From Symbiodinium natans (Eukaryota; Sar; Dinophyceae; Suessiales; Symbiodiniaceae), in the NCBI GenBank assembly GCA_905221605.1, contig CAJNDS010002529.1:182660-246659 (forward strand): DNA of 64,000 nt, in the 5' to 3' direction. A program made the translations under genes and the position numbers. Shown here piece by piece: positions 21,438-32,112 of this stretch. The notes beneath the pieces were generated by a model. It saw only the letters and a list, made by a program, of their open reading frames with translations. It was not told where the DNA came from and did no database searches. Within the stretch, counting starts at the first letter, position 1. Every line of letters starts with the position of its first letter.

Positions 21438-24400
21438 GGTCATGTTGGAGGTCCTCGAACAACCCCACTGCACCGCTATGTCTTGAAGAGTGTTGGCAGT
21501 GGTGACGCCAAGCCGAAATGGTTTGAGTTCCGGGGCCAGGTTCGTCTTCCATTTGGGCAACCCTAAACCCTACAACCCCCAACCCGAAACCCCAAACCCT
21601 GAACTCTCATGATAGTTGAAACACCGTTCTGCCCAACTGCCCCCCCCCCCCCCCCCCCCCTCTCCTTTGGATCCTGATCTACACATCCCAAACTTCAGCA
21701 TTTAGGGTTTAGGGTTGAAGATTCAGGGGAAGGGTTTAGGTTTCTAATTGGAGCAAATTTTAAAGTACCCAAACCTAAATGAAGCGCTCGTGTTGGCCCC
21801 TCCCCCCCAAGCCTCTCTCCAAGCCATAGCTTCCATGGATCTCACCTGCCCAATGCTGAGGATGCTTCTTTCAATGGGGCTCGAAAGATGCTGGAGGCTG
21901 TCCGCCAGGAGTCGATAGTAAGGTATGTTGTACTAGTACTATTCTCGCTAGATCATCTGAAAGAGCGATGGCAACGATGTATCTAGTGTTGGTTAATGTA
22001 GCTAGTGATGCTGCAGGAGTTCCATGATCGTGGCCTGGAGATTGATGGTGCTGCAGGGGAACTCTTGGAGGGATCCGACAAGTGGAGCTCGAATCATCAG
22101 CGGAATATGATGCGCAGGTGTCGCAGATATGGGGCCCCTAGCCTAAATCAGGTTCCTCCCAGATCAGTATTGTTTCTACTCTCTGTTGTTGTGTCTCCAA
22201 CTCACCCAAGTATACATTCACAGTCGAATTCTATTCCAAGGTCCCGATGAAGGAATTTCCTATCCCGATGCGCAACTCCAATGACGAGATTGTACTTGAG
22301 CCCTGCCCCTAGCACCAGCTTTCAAGCCCTTTATGTTGAAATAGCAGATATATCTCCGAAATCGAATCCGAATCAAATTTGGGTTTAGGGTTTAGGGTTT
22401 AGGGTTTAGGGTTTAGGGTTTAGGGTTTAGGGTTTAAGTTTAGGGTTTAGGGTTTAGGGTTTAGGGTTTAGGGTTTAGGGTTTAGGGTTTAGAGTTTAGG
22501 GTTCAGCCAGGTCGATGCCCATGGTACTTCCGGATGCCCTGATTCCGTGGCTGGTTGAACGTGGCGCATTCCCTGTAGGTGAGGATGCTGAGGTGGAGGT
22601 TGCCGAATATTGGCAGCACATGTCCAACATGGGCATCCCTTTCAGGGGAGCAACCTCTCGACACATTCCATTGTGGCTATGGGGAGATGATGCCCAGTTC
22701 ACAGAGACCACTCAAGATAAGCTGGTCACCATAAGCTTTGGCCGTGTTTTGGAAACTGGCACGAATGCTCTGCTTGTCTGTTGGCCGATCTGTGTCTATC
22801 AGCATGTCCCTTTGGCGAAATGGTAGAGTCTGGCCAGGTATACGTCAGAGTCGATGTCAGTAGTTTGGGTTTTGTGTACCCTAAACCTTTAAATCCGAAA
22901 TCCCTATAAACCCGAAACCCAAACCCTAAACCCTATATATGTACACACTAAGGCAAAGGGTGCTGCTCCCCAAACATTGAACGCCTTCCTGGGGCATGTG
23001 CCTTGACCAGCACTCGACTCACGTTCAGATGTGGTACGATTGTTAGCAGCTTCGGGACAATAATGCAAGCTCAAGGTTGCGGACTCCCTGAACCGTCTCT
23101 TGCGAGACGGGGTGACTGTGAAATCCCCGGGCGGTGAACCCAAACGCATCTTTTGTGCTGTCACGCAGTACCAGGGCGATTGGAAATTTCAAAAGGACAC
23201 TTGGCCAAATATTACAACCCTGAAAACCCTAAACCCTCAACGTCCCTGCCTGCCGCGCCAGTGTTGGCCGTTTCTTCCAGGAGGGCTGCTGGGGGCTGTT
23301 TAAGGAAGAGGTCCAGGTTGGATCCCTTCCCCAAACAGCCCCCAGCAGCCCGTGCCCACAGCACCTCCGTCACGGTGGTAGATGTGTGTTTAGATCTATT
23401 CTTAAACTGGCCAGGGCGAGCCTCGATTATAGATTAGGGTTCAGGGTGTAGAGTAAAGGGTTATAGGTTTAGGTTTCAGGTTTAGGGCTTAGGGTGTAGG
23501 GTTTAGGGTTTAGAGTTTAAGTTTAGGGTTTAGGGCTTAGGGTTGAGGGTTGGGGGTTGAGGGTTAGGGTTTTGGTTTAGTGGCAGCGGGTTTGGGGCTT
23601 TTGGTTGAGCATGTTTTGATGAGGAATGGATGGGGCTGCGGACTGGGTGGAATTCCGGTGCAGCCTGTCACCATTGTGGCGTCACCCGAGAATGCTACGC
23701 ACAAGTACCATCGACCGTGCTTCCCCGGCGCGACCTCCAAGATTTCACTGCCAATGCTTGCCGCCCGTGGGATTGTCAACCATCTGCACTTCGTAGGGGG
23801 GGAGCTCTCGGCTTTGCTTTCTAGATATAGAATGTCGTCGAAGGTTCAATGTTGGAACGTATGGGTTATTGTGTTATATCTTTGGCCAACTTGGTTGCAT
23901 GCTATGGGGCCCTCTAGCACTTTGCAGGCCCACTGCTCCGAGTGGAGAACTTCGATCCCAGCTTGCTGAAGTGGTGCGCAATGCACGTCCTAAATCTTGG
24001 ATTGCTGCAGTTTATGGTGGGATCGGCGTTAAAGGTCTTGGTGGAGGCCGGGCAATGGCCGGGAGGCAAAGAGGAGGACAAGTTGAAGTCGGCATTCAAA
24101 GAGTTTCAGGCTTGGACAAAGCTGCACAAGATTCCGTACCTTAGCCTGCAGCACATAGGATCCATATATGTTGGGTTTAAGTCCTTTAAAGTTATGTTGA
24201 AATTGTGCTTCCCCAGGCACAGCCAACCGAACCTGTCTCTGGGTACAAGTTCGCTGGCGCCCGTTTTCAAATGCAAGGCTTACAATGCTACTTGGGTCCC
24301 CGAGCACATTCCCCTTCACTTAGTTGAATTGCTGCTAGTGGGCCTGGGGCTAGCTTGTGTGCACCAAGGGCCGTGTTGTCTTGGCATGGCTGTCTACTGC

Positions 24401-25608
24401 CCTCATCGACATCATCAACGAAGGGCATTTTGGACCCGATGATGACATGGTGCTCATTGCGAAAGCTCTGTGCCACACATGCATGCAGCCATACAAGGGT
24501 TTTCTGCACACATGTCTTGCAAGCAAGGCGGGTTTAGGGTTTAGGGTTTAGGGTTTAGGGTTTAGGGATTAGGGTTTAGGGTTTAGGGTTTAGGGTTTAG
24601 GGTTTAGGGTTTAGGCTGAGCGATGTTTTTTTCTCGGGGGATTTCACTAGTGTGGACCCGCGCTCCCAATCGTACCCCTTACCCTCGGAAAGTTCAAAGC
24701 TAGCATGGTGCACTATTAGCGATTTTTTCTCGGGGGATTTCACTAGTGTGGACCTGCACTCCCAATCATACCCCTTACCCTCGGAAAGTTCAAAGCTAGC
24801 ATGGTGCACTATTCCCTCCCAGGTGGCACCTCGCCGAGTGGTTCAATGTCAGCGAGAGATCTGGGCGATACCTGTCGCAAGAACAGGGGGAGCTGCTGGC
24901 CAGTTGCTGTGTTTCTTGGCCGGTGTTACTCCCTGGTTGTTGTTTGTGTTTGTGTGGCTTCAAGGCTACGGCTAAGCTTAAGGCCCCTACTCCTGGACCC
25001 TAAACCCTAAACGATTTATAAAAATTGGGGTCTAGGGGGAATCGTCGTAGTACAAGAGTGGTGGACTTGCTGAGGATGAGTCTTTGCATGCCTACCTGAG
25101 CCTCGCTTCACGGGCCGCCGCACAAGAGAAAGTGCTGTGGCCACTTAAACCGAAAATCCATGTGCCTTGCTTTCTAATCGGAAAAGTTGTGGCCACCTGT
25201 GCGTGCTCGACTTTGTGATCATGATTGCTAGTATTTCCATTTACATCTCTCGCGATTTGTGCTTGTGTAATAAGGGCTGGCAAGAGCTCGCCTACTTTGC
25301 CGTGACGGAAAGAAACTGGCTTGAATATATGCTATGCTAAGTAAAACAAATCGCGCTTTGCTTAGACCTCTAAGGAATCAATCCACGGAAGTATCATTGC
25401 TTCCGGCAAGAAGACCATGTGGGCTCGTTGGTTCGTGCCTGATTCGCAATAGCTTTCATAGTTTTTTTAGGGGGGAGGGGGGGGGTGAAAAAATATATTG
25501 CGCAACTGGATGTCGAAGGAATTGCTGCCAAGTGCCACAAGAAGAGCATGCCCCGGACAACCCTGGCCAAAGCTTACCTCAACTTGGCCGCTGTTTTCAT
25601 GAATTAGT
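21438..25608 (+). CDS. Gene D: many-intron transposase-like protein (relative of gene E)
   Basis: Exons by phase: 21438-21539 (uncertain), about 21830-21917, 22017-22151, 22211-22304, 22507 to about 22790, about 23076-23195, 23624-23792, 23928-24135, 24217-24286, 24369 to about 24460, about 24829-24905, 25075-25161, 25375 to about 25424, and about 25486-25608 (TAG). Key motifs in order: HIPLWLWGDDAQFTET, then YQGDWKFQKEWMGLRTGWN and CHHCG, MHVLNLGLLQF, HSQPNLS, KAYNGRVVLAWL, RYLSQEQGELL, LKPKIH, NPRKYHCFRQEDHVGS. The spaced GDD, CxxC, MHxxNLG and QED motifs suggest a DDE/D-type RNase H-fold transposase core; this is inference. Gene E has the same motif order. GC donors at 22305 and 24287 and a GA donor at 23196 give in-frame, family-like joins. 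Three introns contain TTTAGGG arrays. Some joins near the 3' end do not fit phase, so it may be decaying. Confidence 0.6.
22305..22506 (+). other. GC-AG intron of gene D made largely of telomere-type repeats
   Basis: The exon ends …LEP at 22304 in phase 1 and the next exon starts at 22507 in the matching phase. The intron begins GCCCCT and ends TTTAGGGTTCAG. The TTTAGGG array at 22381-22503 thus runs into the acceptor itself. Confidence 0.6.
22381..22503 (+). repeat. Telomere-type array in gene D intron
   Basis: About 17 TTTAGGG units, ending three bases before the acceptor AG of the intron. Confidence 0.96.
23196..23623 (+). other. GA-AG intron of gene D containing telomere-type repeats
   Basis: The upstream exon ends …GDWKFQK (AAG at 23193-23195). 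The intron starts GACACT and ends TTGATGAG, and the next exon starts GAATGG. Joining gives WKFQKEWMGLRTGW in frame. The 428-nt intron holds a degenerate TTTAGGG array at 23437-23580. Confidence 0.6.
23437..23580 (+). repeat. Degenerate telomere-type array in gene D intron
   Basis: TTTAGGG, TTCAGGG, TTGAGGG and TGTAGGG units. Confidence 0.9.
24287..24368 (+). other. 82-nt GC-AG intron of gene D
   Basis: KAYN (AAT at 24284-24286) is followed by GCTACT…ACCAAG and then GGCCGTGTT (GRVV). The join restores the family-like KAYNGRVVLAWL reading. Without splicing the frame changes. Confidence 0.65.
24530..24614 (+). repeat. Telomere-type array in gene D intron
   Basis: About 11 TTTAGGG units between the GRVVLAWL exon and the WHLAEWFN exon. 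Confidence 0.95.
24615..24815. repeat. 96-bp tandem duplication in gene D intron
   Basis: The segment containing TCTCGGGGGATTTCACTAGT and TCGGAAAGTTCAAAGCTAGC occurs twice, offset by 96 bp, with only a few differences. Confidence 0.9.
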
Positions 25609-26345
25609 AGAAGGAGCCCTGTACAGCTATCTGAGATCCAACTTGCTGGCTCCTTTACTATCACCGCTCTGAAACGAGCATGACCAGTTACATCGAAGCC
25701 GAAACCCTGCAGCATGACCTGTAGGGGTGCAGTGTCTGTCGGGCGCACTTCGTTCGCCATGTCCACCAGCAGGAAAAGGCCCACGGAGAGCAGCGCATGG
25801 GCATGGTTTTGGGGGTGATGCTTGTGGGGTGGAGTTTGGCTAAGGGTCTAGGTTTAGGCTTCCAGCCTTGAAACCCTAACCCTTCTAAGGCGTAGTCCTG
25901 CACCAAGGATTGATCAGGTTGTTATTGCGAGATTTCAGGTTTTGTTTCGGGCTCCCTTATATTCGGCGTGAACCTGATCTAAACCCATTTTTTCTCCAAT
26001 TCTCACTAGTACTCATTGGAGCCCACCATTCCAGCAGTTTTACAAAAACTCAGAATCGGCCAAGTGCCCAATATACAAGGTCTTTCGCGTTACTTTCCTG
26101 AGGCTGGCATCGGCCCCCCGGGTACTCAATTATCAGATACATGGACCCTCTGGGAAACCCTAAACCCTAACTCCTAAACCCTAAACCCCAAAACTTAACA
26201 AAAGCTTCCGCCATGCGCAGCCCAGCTACTCATAGAAGATTGGGATCGGGTCGTCCACCTCAGGCACCACCAGGTTCACGTCTATCCCTAAGGGTTTAGG
26301 ATTTAGGGTTTAGGGTTTAAGGTTTAGGGTTTAGGGTGTAGGGTT

Positions 26346-26438
26346 TAAGGGTCCATGTACCATACTAATATATACTTGTGCCCAAGAGTCCCTACATAGG
26401 AGATGCTTAATTCCCGATTTAGGTACATGGACCTTAGG
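26346..26438. mobile_element. Family B inverted-repeat element, copy B3
   Basis: Left AAGGGTCCATGTACCATACT and right TTAGGTACATGGACCTTAGG are inverted ends. It is preceded directly by TTTAGGG repeats. Confidence 0.8.
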
Positions 26439-26510
26439 GTACGCGGCCACTTCTCTCAAATCTGGTCCCCTTTTGGGGGTCCTGATTCTGAGGCGGCCCC
26501 TTATTCAGGG

Positions 26511-26568
26511 TTTAGGGTTTAGGGTTTAGGGTTTGGGGTTTAGGGTTTAGGGTTTAGGGTTTAGGGAT
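26511..26568 (+). repeat. Telomere-type array
   Basis: Eight TTTAGGG units. It replaces the left end of the family F element that follows. Confidence 0.93.
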
Positions 26569-26569
26569 C

Positions 26570-26671
26570 CCTGCTATACCCCTTATATACCCTATAAAAC
26601 CCAAGGGCCAACACTTCAGAACCCCTTTTAAGGAGGCAAGGGACCATATTAAGGGACTGTGTAGCTACCCT
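26570..26671. mobile_element. Family F element, left end lost to array
   Basis: The right half, AAGGGCCAACACTTCAGAACC to GGGACCATATT to GTAGCTACCCT, matches the right half of the family F copy at 56056-56202. The left terminus is missing at the junction with the TTTAGGG array. Confidence 0.6.
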
Positions 26672-26962
26672 AGACACCCTACACTAGGTTTCACGGGTAG
26701 TCCTCGAAAGGCCCCTTTTTGCTCCCCCTAGAAAGCTACCAATATGCTTCAACATCTTTCACGAATGTGTGGAACTAGGTAACCATAAGCAACTAGGAAC
26801 ATGTTCAGTAATAAAAGTTGGTATTTCCAAACAATCAATCCCTTCTATCTACCGCCATATACTAGAATCCTTTTTTAACCCCCCCCCAAAGTACTACAAT
26901 TTTCCCTCGCAACTGACCAAGTCTACCCTATGTCTTGACGGGGGCTCTGGTTAAGAAGCTAA

Positions 26963-27066
26963 CTTGGGATGTTCCCCCTTAAACAAACAGTCCTTGATAG
27001 GGATTATAGAACCCCTACTCCCGATTATGATCCGGATTAAGGACTGCTGGTATAAGGGGGACCGGG
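26963..27066. mobile_element. Family C inverted-repeat element, copy C1
   Basis: Left CTTGGGATGTTCCCCCTTAA, internal ACAGTCCTTGATAGGGATTA, and right TTAAGGACTGCTGGTATAAG followed by GGGGACC form inverted arms. Confidence 0.75.
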
Positions 27067-27227
27067 GGCTCTTGTGAAGGAACCTTAAGCTAAGTAGCCA
27101 AAATAGGGCTCTCTACAGTCCATAGCGAAGTACCCTACGTATGGTCACCTAATACAAGTTCCTTCTCATCCGCTCGAGCCAGGTCTAGGAGTGGAATTGC
27201 TCTGCAGAGGCAGGACCTTCTATGGTC

Positions 27228-27314
27228 CCTAAACCCTAAACCCTAAACCCTAAACCCTAAACCCTAAACCCTACACCCTAAACCCTAAACCCTGAACCCT
27301 AAACCCTAAACCCT
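27228..27314 (-). repeat. Telomere-type array (CCCTAAA)n
   Basis: Twelve units with single variants CCCTACA and CCCTGAA. Confidence 0.95.
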
Positions 27315-27735
27315 ATTGCTTAACCTTTGCACAAAACCTGGGTGTGATCAATCTTTGGCGATGCCTTGAAACCTATAAACCAACAGCCAATAGCCCAACA
27401 CAAGCACCATACGCCGGTGGGTTGGCCTTTAAACCCTTTCGAAAAACTCACTAAACCCTAAACCCTAAGCCCTAAACTCGAAGCCCTAAAACCCTACTAG
27501 GGTCCCGAACCTTCTTGGGGGTCCTTTTTTATCAGGGGGTCCTACTATTTGGGGGTCTATTCTCGGGGTCCCCTAGTATCCCTAAACCCTAAACCCTAAA
27601 CCCTAAACCCTAAACCCTAAACCCTAAACCCTCTATTTTCGCAAACCCCCAAATCATCCCAAAACCCAGTGCATCTCAGAGCGCGAGCTCCTGAAGCGAT
27701 GCCAGGGACGCCCGGACCTCTTTCCACTGGGGGGA

Positions 27736-27905
27736 GGGTTTAGGGTTTAGGGTTTAGGGTTTAGGGTTTAGGGTTTAGGGTTTAGGGTTTAGGGTTTGGG
27801 GTTTAGGGTTTAGGGTTTAGGGTTTAGGGTTTTGGGTCTTGGGTTTAGGGGTTTAGGGGTTAGGGTTTAGGGTTTAGGGTTCAGTGTTCAGGGTTTAGGG
27901 TTTGG
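27736..27905 (+). repeat. Telomere-type array
   Basis: About 13 good TTTAGGG units, then degenerate units to 27905. Confidence 0.95.
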
Positions 27906-28420
27906 AGGGGAAAAAGGGTGATCAACAACTAAAAATGATGCTGAAACCTTGCCGTGTGTAGGGCATTGAGGCTTATAGTGTTCATGAAGGTTCGGGGTTT
28001 ATCTCTCCGAAGATAAAGAGTTGTGAGCTGTTTGTTTGTGTTGTTTTGCGCGTTTAAACCCTAAACCCTAAACCCTAAACCCCAAACCCCAAACCCCAAA
28101 CCCTAAACCCTAAACCCTAAACTTGCAGTTCTTGTTTGTTCAAGGGCGGGAGCCTGTGCCGGCAGAGGAGGCTGCGCTGGCGGTGCTTGGGAGGCTGCAA
28201 CGGCTTCCTTGCAGGGCCAGACTTTCCTGGGACTGGGATCCTATTGAAGGTTTAGGGTTTAGGGTTTAGGGTTTGGGGTTTAGGGTTTAAGGACCTACAG
28301 TTTAGTTGTAACTACCCCTTATGTAGTCAGTATGAGCCCATAGAACTGTAGGTACCTTGGGGACCAAATGAACCCTAAAATTGGTGTCATGTACCCTATA
28401 CTGCTACGTATAATTGCTAT

Positions 28421-28514
28421 CCCTAAACCCTAAACCCTAAACCCTAAACCCTAAACCCTAAACCCTAAACCCTAAACCCTAAACCCTAAACCCTAAACCC
28501 TAAACCCTAAACCC
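28421..28514 (-). repeat. Telomere-type array (CCCTAAA)n
   Basis: Thirteen perfect CCCTAAA units. Confidence 0.97.
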
Positions 28515-28738
28515 TTTTAGGATTCACTTCGTCCCCAAGGAAAAGAGAGGTCCCAGGTTAGGACTCCCTAAGGCCTGCGGTTGAAGGAGCTCGGGGTTTA
28601 GGGTTTAGGGTTTAGGGTTTAGGGTTTAGGGTTTAGGGTTCCGGGTTTAGGGTGGCACGGAAGGCACCGAGGATGGGGAAACTCGCAGAACGTCCGCGGT
28701 TCGGGTGTGCAAGTGGGGGCGTAGGCTCGAAAATGCTC

Positions 28739-28891
28739 TACTTGGAGGGTCATGGTACTGACTAACCAAATAGTCATTGCACTTATAACTTATAACCCAA
28801 TTATCATCATATTATTGAGGAATTAAGACGCGTATAAGTGGGTGATAAGTGCAGCTATTATTGGTTATTCAGTACCATGAACCTCCAAGTA
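28739..28891. mobile_element. Family A inverted-repeat element, copy A3
   Basis: TACTTGGAGGGTCATGGTACT at the left (first 20 bases) and AGTACCATGAACCTCCAAGT at the right are inverted. Internal arms with CACTTATAACTTATAACC and GTGGGTGATAAGTGCAG pair imperfectly. Confidence 0.85.
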
Positions 28892-28981
28892 AGAAACATT
28901 AGGCGGTTTGGCGATGTTCATGAGGGTGCGAGCCATTGGCAGCAAGCTGTCCGTCCACCCAACAAGTGGGTTGTCGAATGT

Positions 28982-29665
28982 TCAGGACGAAGTGTGTTGT
29001 TGGGGTTCAAAGGCCTGCTGGGCAGCGCGCGCGGCGGGCCGCGGCGAGGCGGGTTCAAGCGCTGCAGGCTGCTGCATTAGCACGAACTCCGGTGGCGGTG
29101 GGGGTCCTGCTGCTGTTGCGGTGGGCTGTGGCACATGCTGATGTTGCTGACAGGCCTGCTGTGTAGCTCGCGCGGAGGGCTGCGGCGCATAGTCCTGGGA
29201 ATGTTGTTGCGTGGCATGTTGTTGTGGTGCAAAGGCCTCGGGTGGTGGTGGTGGTCCTTCTGCTGTTGCAGTGTGCTGTGGCACATGCTGATGTGGCTGA
29301 AAGGCCTGCTGTGTAGCTCCCGCGGAGGGCTGCGGCGCATAGTCCTGGGAATGTTGTTGCGTGGCATGTTGTTGTGGTTCGGGTGGTGGTGGTAGTCCTG
29401 CTGCTGTTGCAGTGTGCTGTGGCACATGCTGATGTGGCTGAAAGGCCTGCTGTGTAGCTCCTGCGGAGGGCTGCGGCGCATAGTCCTGGGAATGTTGTTG
29501 CGTGGCATGTTGTTGTGGTTCGGGTGGTGGTGGTGGTCCTGCTGCTGTTGCGGTGGGCTGTGGCACATGCTGATGTGGCTGAAAGGCCTGCTGTGTAGCT
29601 CCCGCGGAGGGCTGCGGCGCATAGTCCTGGGCATGTTGTTGCGGTTCAAGGGCTTGAGTGGTCTT
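28982..29665 (-). CDS. Gene I: exon encoding a Pro/Gln/His repeat protein
   Basis: An open minus-strand frame from a possible acceptor (AAACTAAG, about 29666) to the TAG near 28982. It encodes about 220 residues of four imperfect repeats of about 47-50 residues: ATQQHSQDYAPQPSAGATQQ, AFQPHQHVPQ, TATAAGPPPPPEPQ. Repeat periods measured at the AGGCCT marker (29152, 29302, 29443, 29584) are 150, 141 and 141 bp, all multiples of three, and the frame stays open through all copies. This supports translation. The protein would be low-complexity and disordered; no domain is recognised. The opposite strand is also open in places (Leu/Trp/Cys/Gly-rich), which I consider a shadow. No start codon is certain, so the gene probably has further exons upstream. 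Confidence 0.5.
   Translation of the reverse strand, partial: KTTQALEPQQHAQDYAPQPSAGATQQAFQPHQHVPQPTATAAGPPPPPEPQQHATQQHSQDYAPQPSAGATQQAFQPHQHVPQHTATAAGLPPPPEPQQHATQQHSQDYAPQPSAGATQQAFQPHQHVPQHTATAEGPPPPPEAFAPQQHATQQHSQDYAPQPSARATQQACQQHQHVPQPTATAAGPPPPPEFVLMQQPAALEPASPRPAARAAQQAFEPQQHTSS
29080..29640. repeat. Tandem repeat of 141-150 bp in gene I
   Basis: Four copies with small in-frame length differences (9 bp = 3 codons). Confidence 0.92.
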
Positions 29666-30184
29666 AGTTTAACTGTTTTTAGCTGCAAGCTGCAGACTGA
29701 CTCAGCTAGAAAGCTGCCATAGCATGCCAAATCACTCTTGTCATGTAACTTTTGGGCTTGCATGTGTTGCAAGTACTGCGAGGGGCCAAAGCTCCCACAT
29801 GCCCCTAAACTCAAGGCCTAGGCCGCCCCCCTACAGTTGGAGGGCGGCGCCTAAGCCCCTCGGTCGTTCGCTTGCCTCCCACAGCTCGGAGGTCGGTAGC
29901 ACCCACGATGGGCCCGGTGCCGGAGCACGTTCTTTTCGGGACGAGTGCTGGTCCCTAAAGTCATTGCCACCCTCAGCCTCCCTGGGCACCCCGGCCCTCT
30001 GCCCAGCCCTCTTGGACCTGGCCCTCTGAACCTGCATTTCGAACCAGGCTGGCGAGAAGCGTGACGGAATGAAAACGTTTTATGGAAAGTAAGCATGGCT
30101 TGAGTTTTAGGCTTAGACCCTAAAAGGAATAGGCTTGGGTGGCTTTGCCGCCTCGGACGGCGTGGGGTGGGAGAAGAGTGCTAA

Positions 30185-30448
30185 ATGGCCTTCCACAATC
30201 GGGCCAAAGCTGCTCTTCGAGCCTCACGAAGCTTGCGAGCTTGTTCCAAACCAAGCCAATTCTTCACAGCATCTACGCCATATCACAGCAAACCCTAAAC
30301 CCTAAACCCTGCTCCCCTGGCTTTCGGGGACATCAACTCTCTCGTTCGGGCCTTGGATGGCTTTCCATTTGAAATCTGCCCCTGCACGTGTTCCCGATGC
30401 GCGCCAACACCGAGAGTCACAAGAAGCCAATTCTCCAAAAGGGTTTAG
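30185..30448 (+). pseudogene. Small ORF interrupted in frame by a three-unit CCCTAAA tract
   Basis: ATG at 30185 opens MAFHNRAKAALRASRSLR, an Arg/Ala-rich N-terminus like an organelle-targeting presequence, then KPSQFFTASTPYHSKP. The frame meets TAA at 30296-30298 inside a 21-bp AAACCCTAAACCCT tract. After it the same frame continues as APLAFGDINSLVRALDGFPF, then EICPCTCSRC, to a TAG at 30446 that belongs to the next TTTAGGG array. 21 bp is three telomere units and seven codons, so the tract interrupts without shifting the frame. Alternatively the tract lies in a very short intron, or the two halves are unrelated. Function unknown. Confidence 0.35.
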
Positions 30449-31672
30449 GGTTTAGGGTTTAGAATTTTAGGGTCTAGGGTTTAGGGTTATAAGAGGGAAA
30501 CAAGGCAAACCGCAAGGAGAGTGAATAGAATTAAGAACATACGGAGCCAAGCCTGATCTTTTCCATGAAAAATGCAGGAGTTGGTTTCAAACTACAACAC
30601 ATGTTCCGAGGAGTGTTGAGGCAACCCTTTCCCACGAGACACTTCAAGTTCCAGATGCTGTTTTCCGCTAGTTTAACCCTAAATCCCTAAACCCTAAACC
30701 CTAAACCCGTTTTGAAGGTAAAGGTTTTGGCTGGTCTTGATTTGCAGGATTTGGGCCGCATTGACATCGATTTTCAACTCTGCTTCCCGCGAAACGAAGA
30801 GGCTTCTCGAGGCATCTCGCGGCAATGTCGAAAACAATCAGAAACAAAAAACGATTTCGTAGCAAAACTTGAGGGTTGGCGGAGAAAAAACGGCGGAAAG
30901 ATGCAAGAGCCTGAGCTGGAATCGAAAAGCCCTGCAGCAAACACAGGGAAAGCAGAGGTTCGCCAAGAACTTAGGGTTTAGGGTTTAGGGTTTAGGGGAG
31001 TTGGAGTTAGCAGGTATGCTAGACAGCGAGGTTTGGAAGCTAAGAGCACGCATCACCCATGCTCTCGGGGGGGCAGGGTTTCCAGCCCTAAACCCTAAAC
31101 CCTAAACCCGAACCCTAAACTCTGAAACCTAAACCCCAAACCCTAACAAAAACACCAGAAGGCCTGCCGTGCAGCGTGCGCGGTGGGCTGCGCTTGTGGT
31201 GCTGCCGTGGGCTCCTTCGGTACGGCTGGCTGCGGAAGGGTTTAGCGGGTGTAGGGTGTAGGGTTTAGGGTTTAGGCTTTAGGGTTTAGGGTTTAGGGAA
31301 AGCCTGAGGCTGCGGTGGCATGAAGGGCTGCGGCGCGCACCAAGACGAGGTCCGCTGAGCCTCAGCGAAACTGCTTCTCATAGCCCGGGGCTCGGCTTAA
31401 GACCCTAAACCCTAAACCCTAAACCCTAAGCCCTAAACCCTAAACCCGAAACCCCAATCCCTAACCCTAAACCCTAAACCCTAAACCCTAAACCCTAAAC
31501 CCCAAAACCCCAAAACCCCATAACCCTAAACCCAGGCAAAAGATTGAAATGATGCTTGATCATCGTGCCCCAGATGCTGGCCTTTCCAACAAGGCCAGTG
31601 AACAATCCAGGTGCTTGAAGGAAAACATCAAGGGTTTAGGGTTTAGGGTTTAGGGTTTAGGGTTTAGGGTCT

Positions 31673-31787
31673 AGACCCGGGAGTGACCTAGGATTAAAAG
31701 GGGTGCCCTTTTTGGTTTTGATGGGATTATAAGGGAGCCCCAACCCGAAAAAAAGAAAAACAAAAAAAAGGGCCTACTCCCGGTCCT
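31673..31787. mobile_element. Family D element
   Basis: Left AGACCCGGGAGTGACCTAGG and right GGGCCTACTCCCGGTCCT are weak inverted ends (GACCCGGGAGTA type). The core has GGTGCCCTTTTTGGTTT and AAGGGAGCCCCAACCCGAAA. It follows a TTTAGGG array with no spacer. Confidence 0.7.
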
Positions 31788-32112
31788 AGGCTTGGAAAAG
31801 GCTATTTATCATCCTGTGGCATCGGGTGACTTAGCGTGCAGGGTTTAGGGTGGCTGCCAACATGTTCCCCAATTGCCCAGGCGCACGAGCATTTAGCCTT
31901 GAAATCCTCAAGTATAGTTTATGTTTTTTTCACAGAATGGCTGACTGCCAAGAAGCCCCAAAAATGGTGCCGCTTACGCTCAAGAAGCTAAGATCTTGGA
32001 AATCTGGGAAGGGGCATGAAGACAGACATGTCCCACTGTAGTAGGATTCCACGGTTTATTTGTTGCATTCCCTGTCGTAGCGTTACACATAAGAAAGAGA
32101 CCGAAACCCCAC

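Larger units (their letters stand above)
25609..28977. other. Repeat-rich interval without clear genes
   Basis: Telomere-type arrays in both orientations, one copy each of families B, C and F, a family A copy near the right end, and unique spacers. No open frame looked like an exon of a known family. Confidence 0.6.

Noticed and set aside
29135-29722. Plus-strand Leu/Trp/Cys/Gly-rich frames over the gene I repeats.
   Set aside because: Composition is unlike a real protein, and the minus-strand P/Q/H frame is more plausible. They are treated as shadows.
30825-30872. MSKTIRNKKRFRSKT, similar to the start of small basic nucleolar proteins.
   Set aside because: Only 15 codons before a stop and no continuation found by splicing; too short to support.
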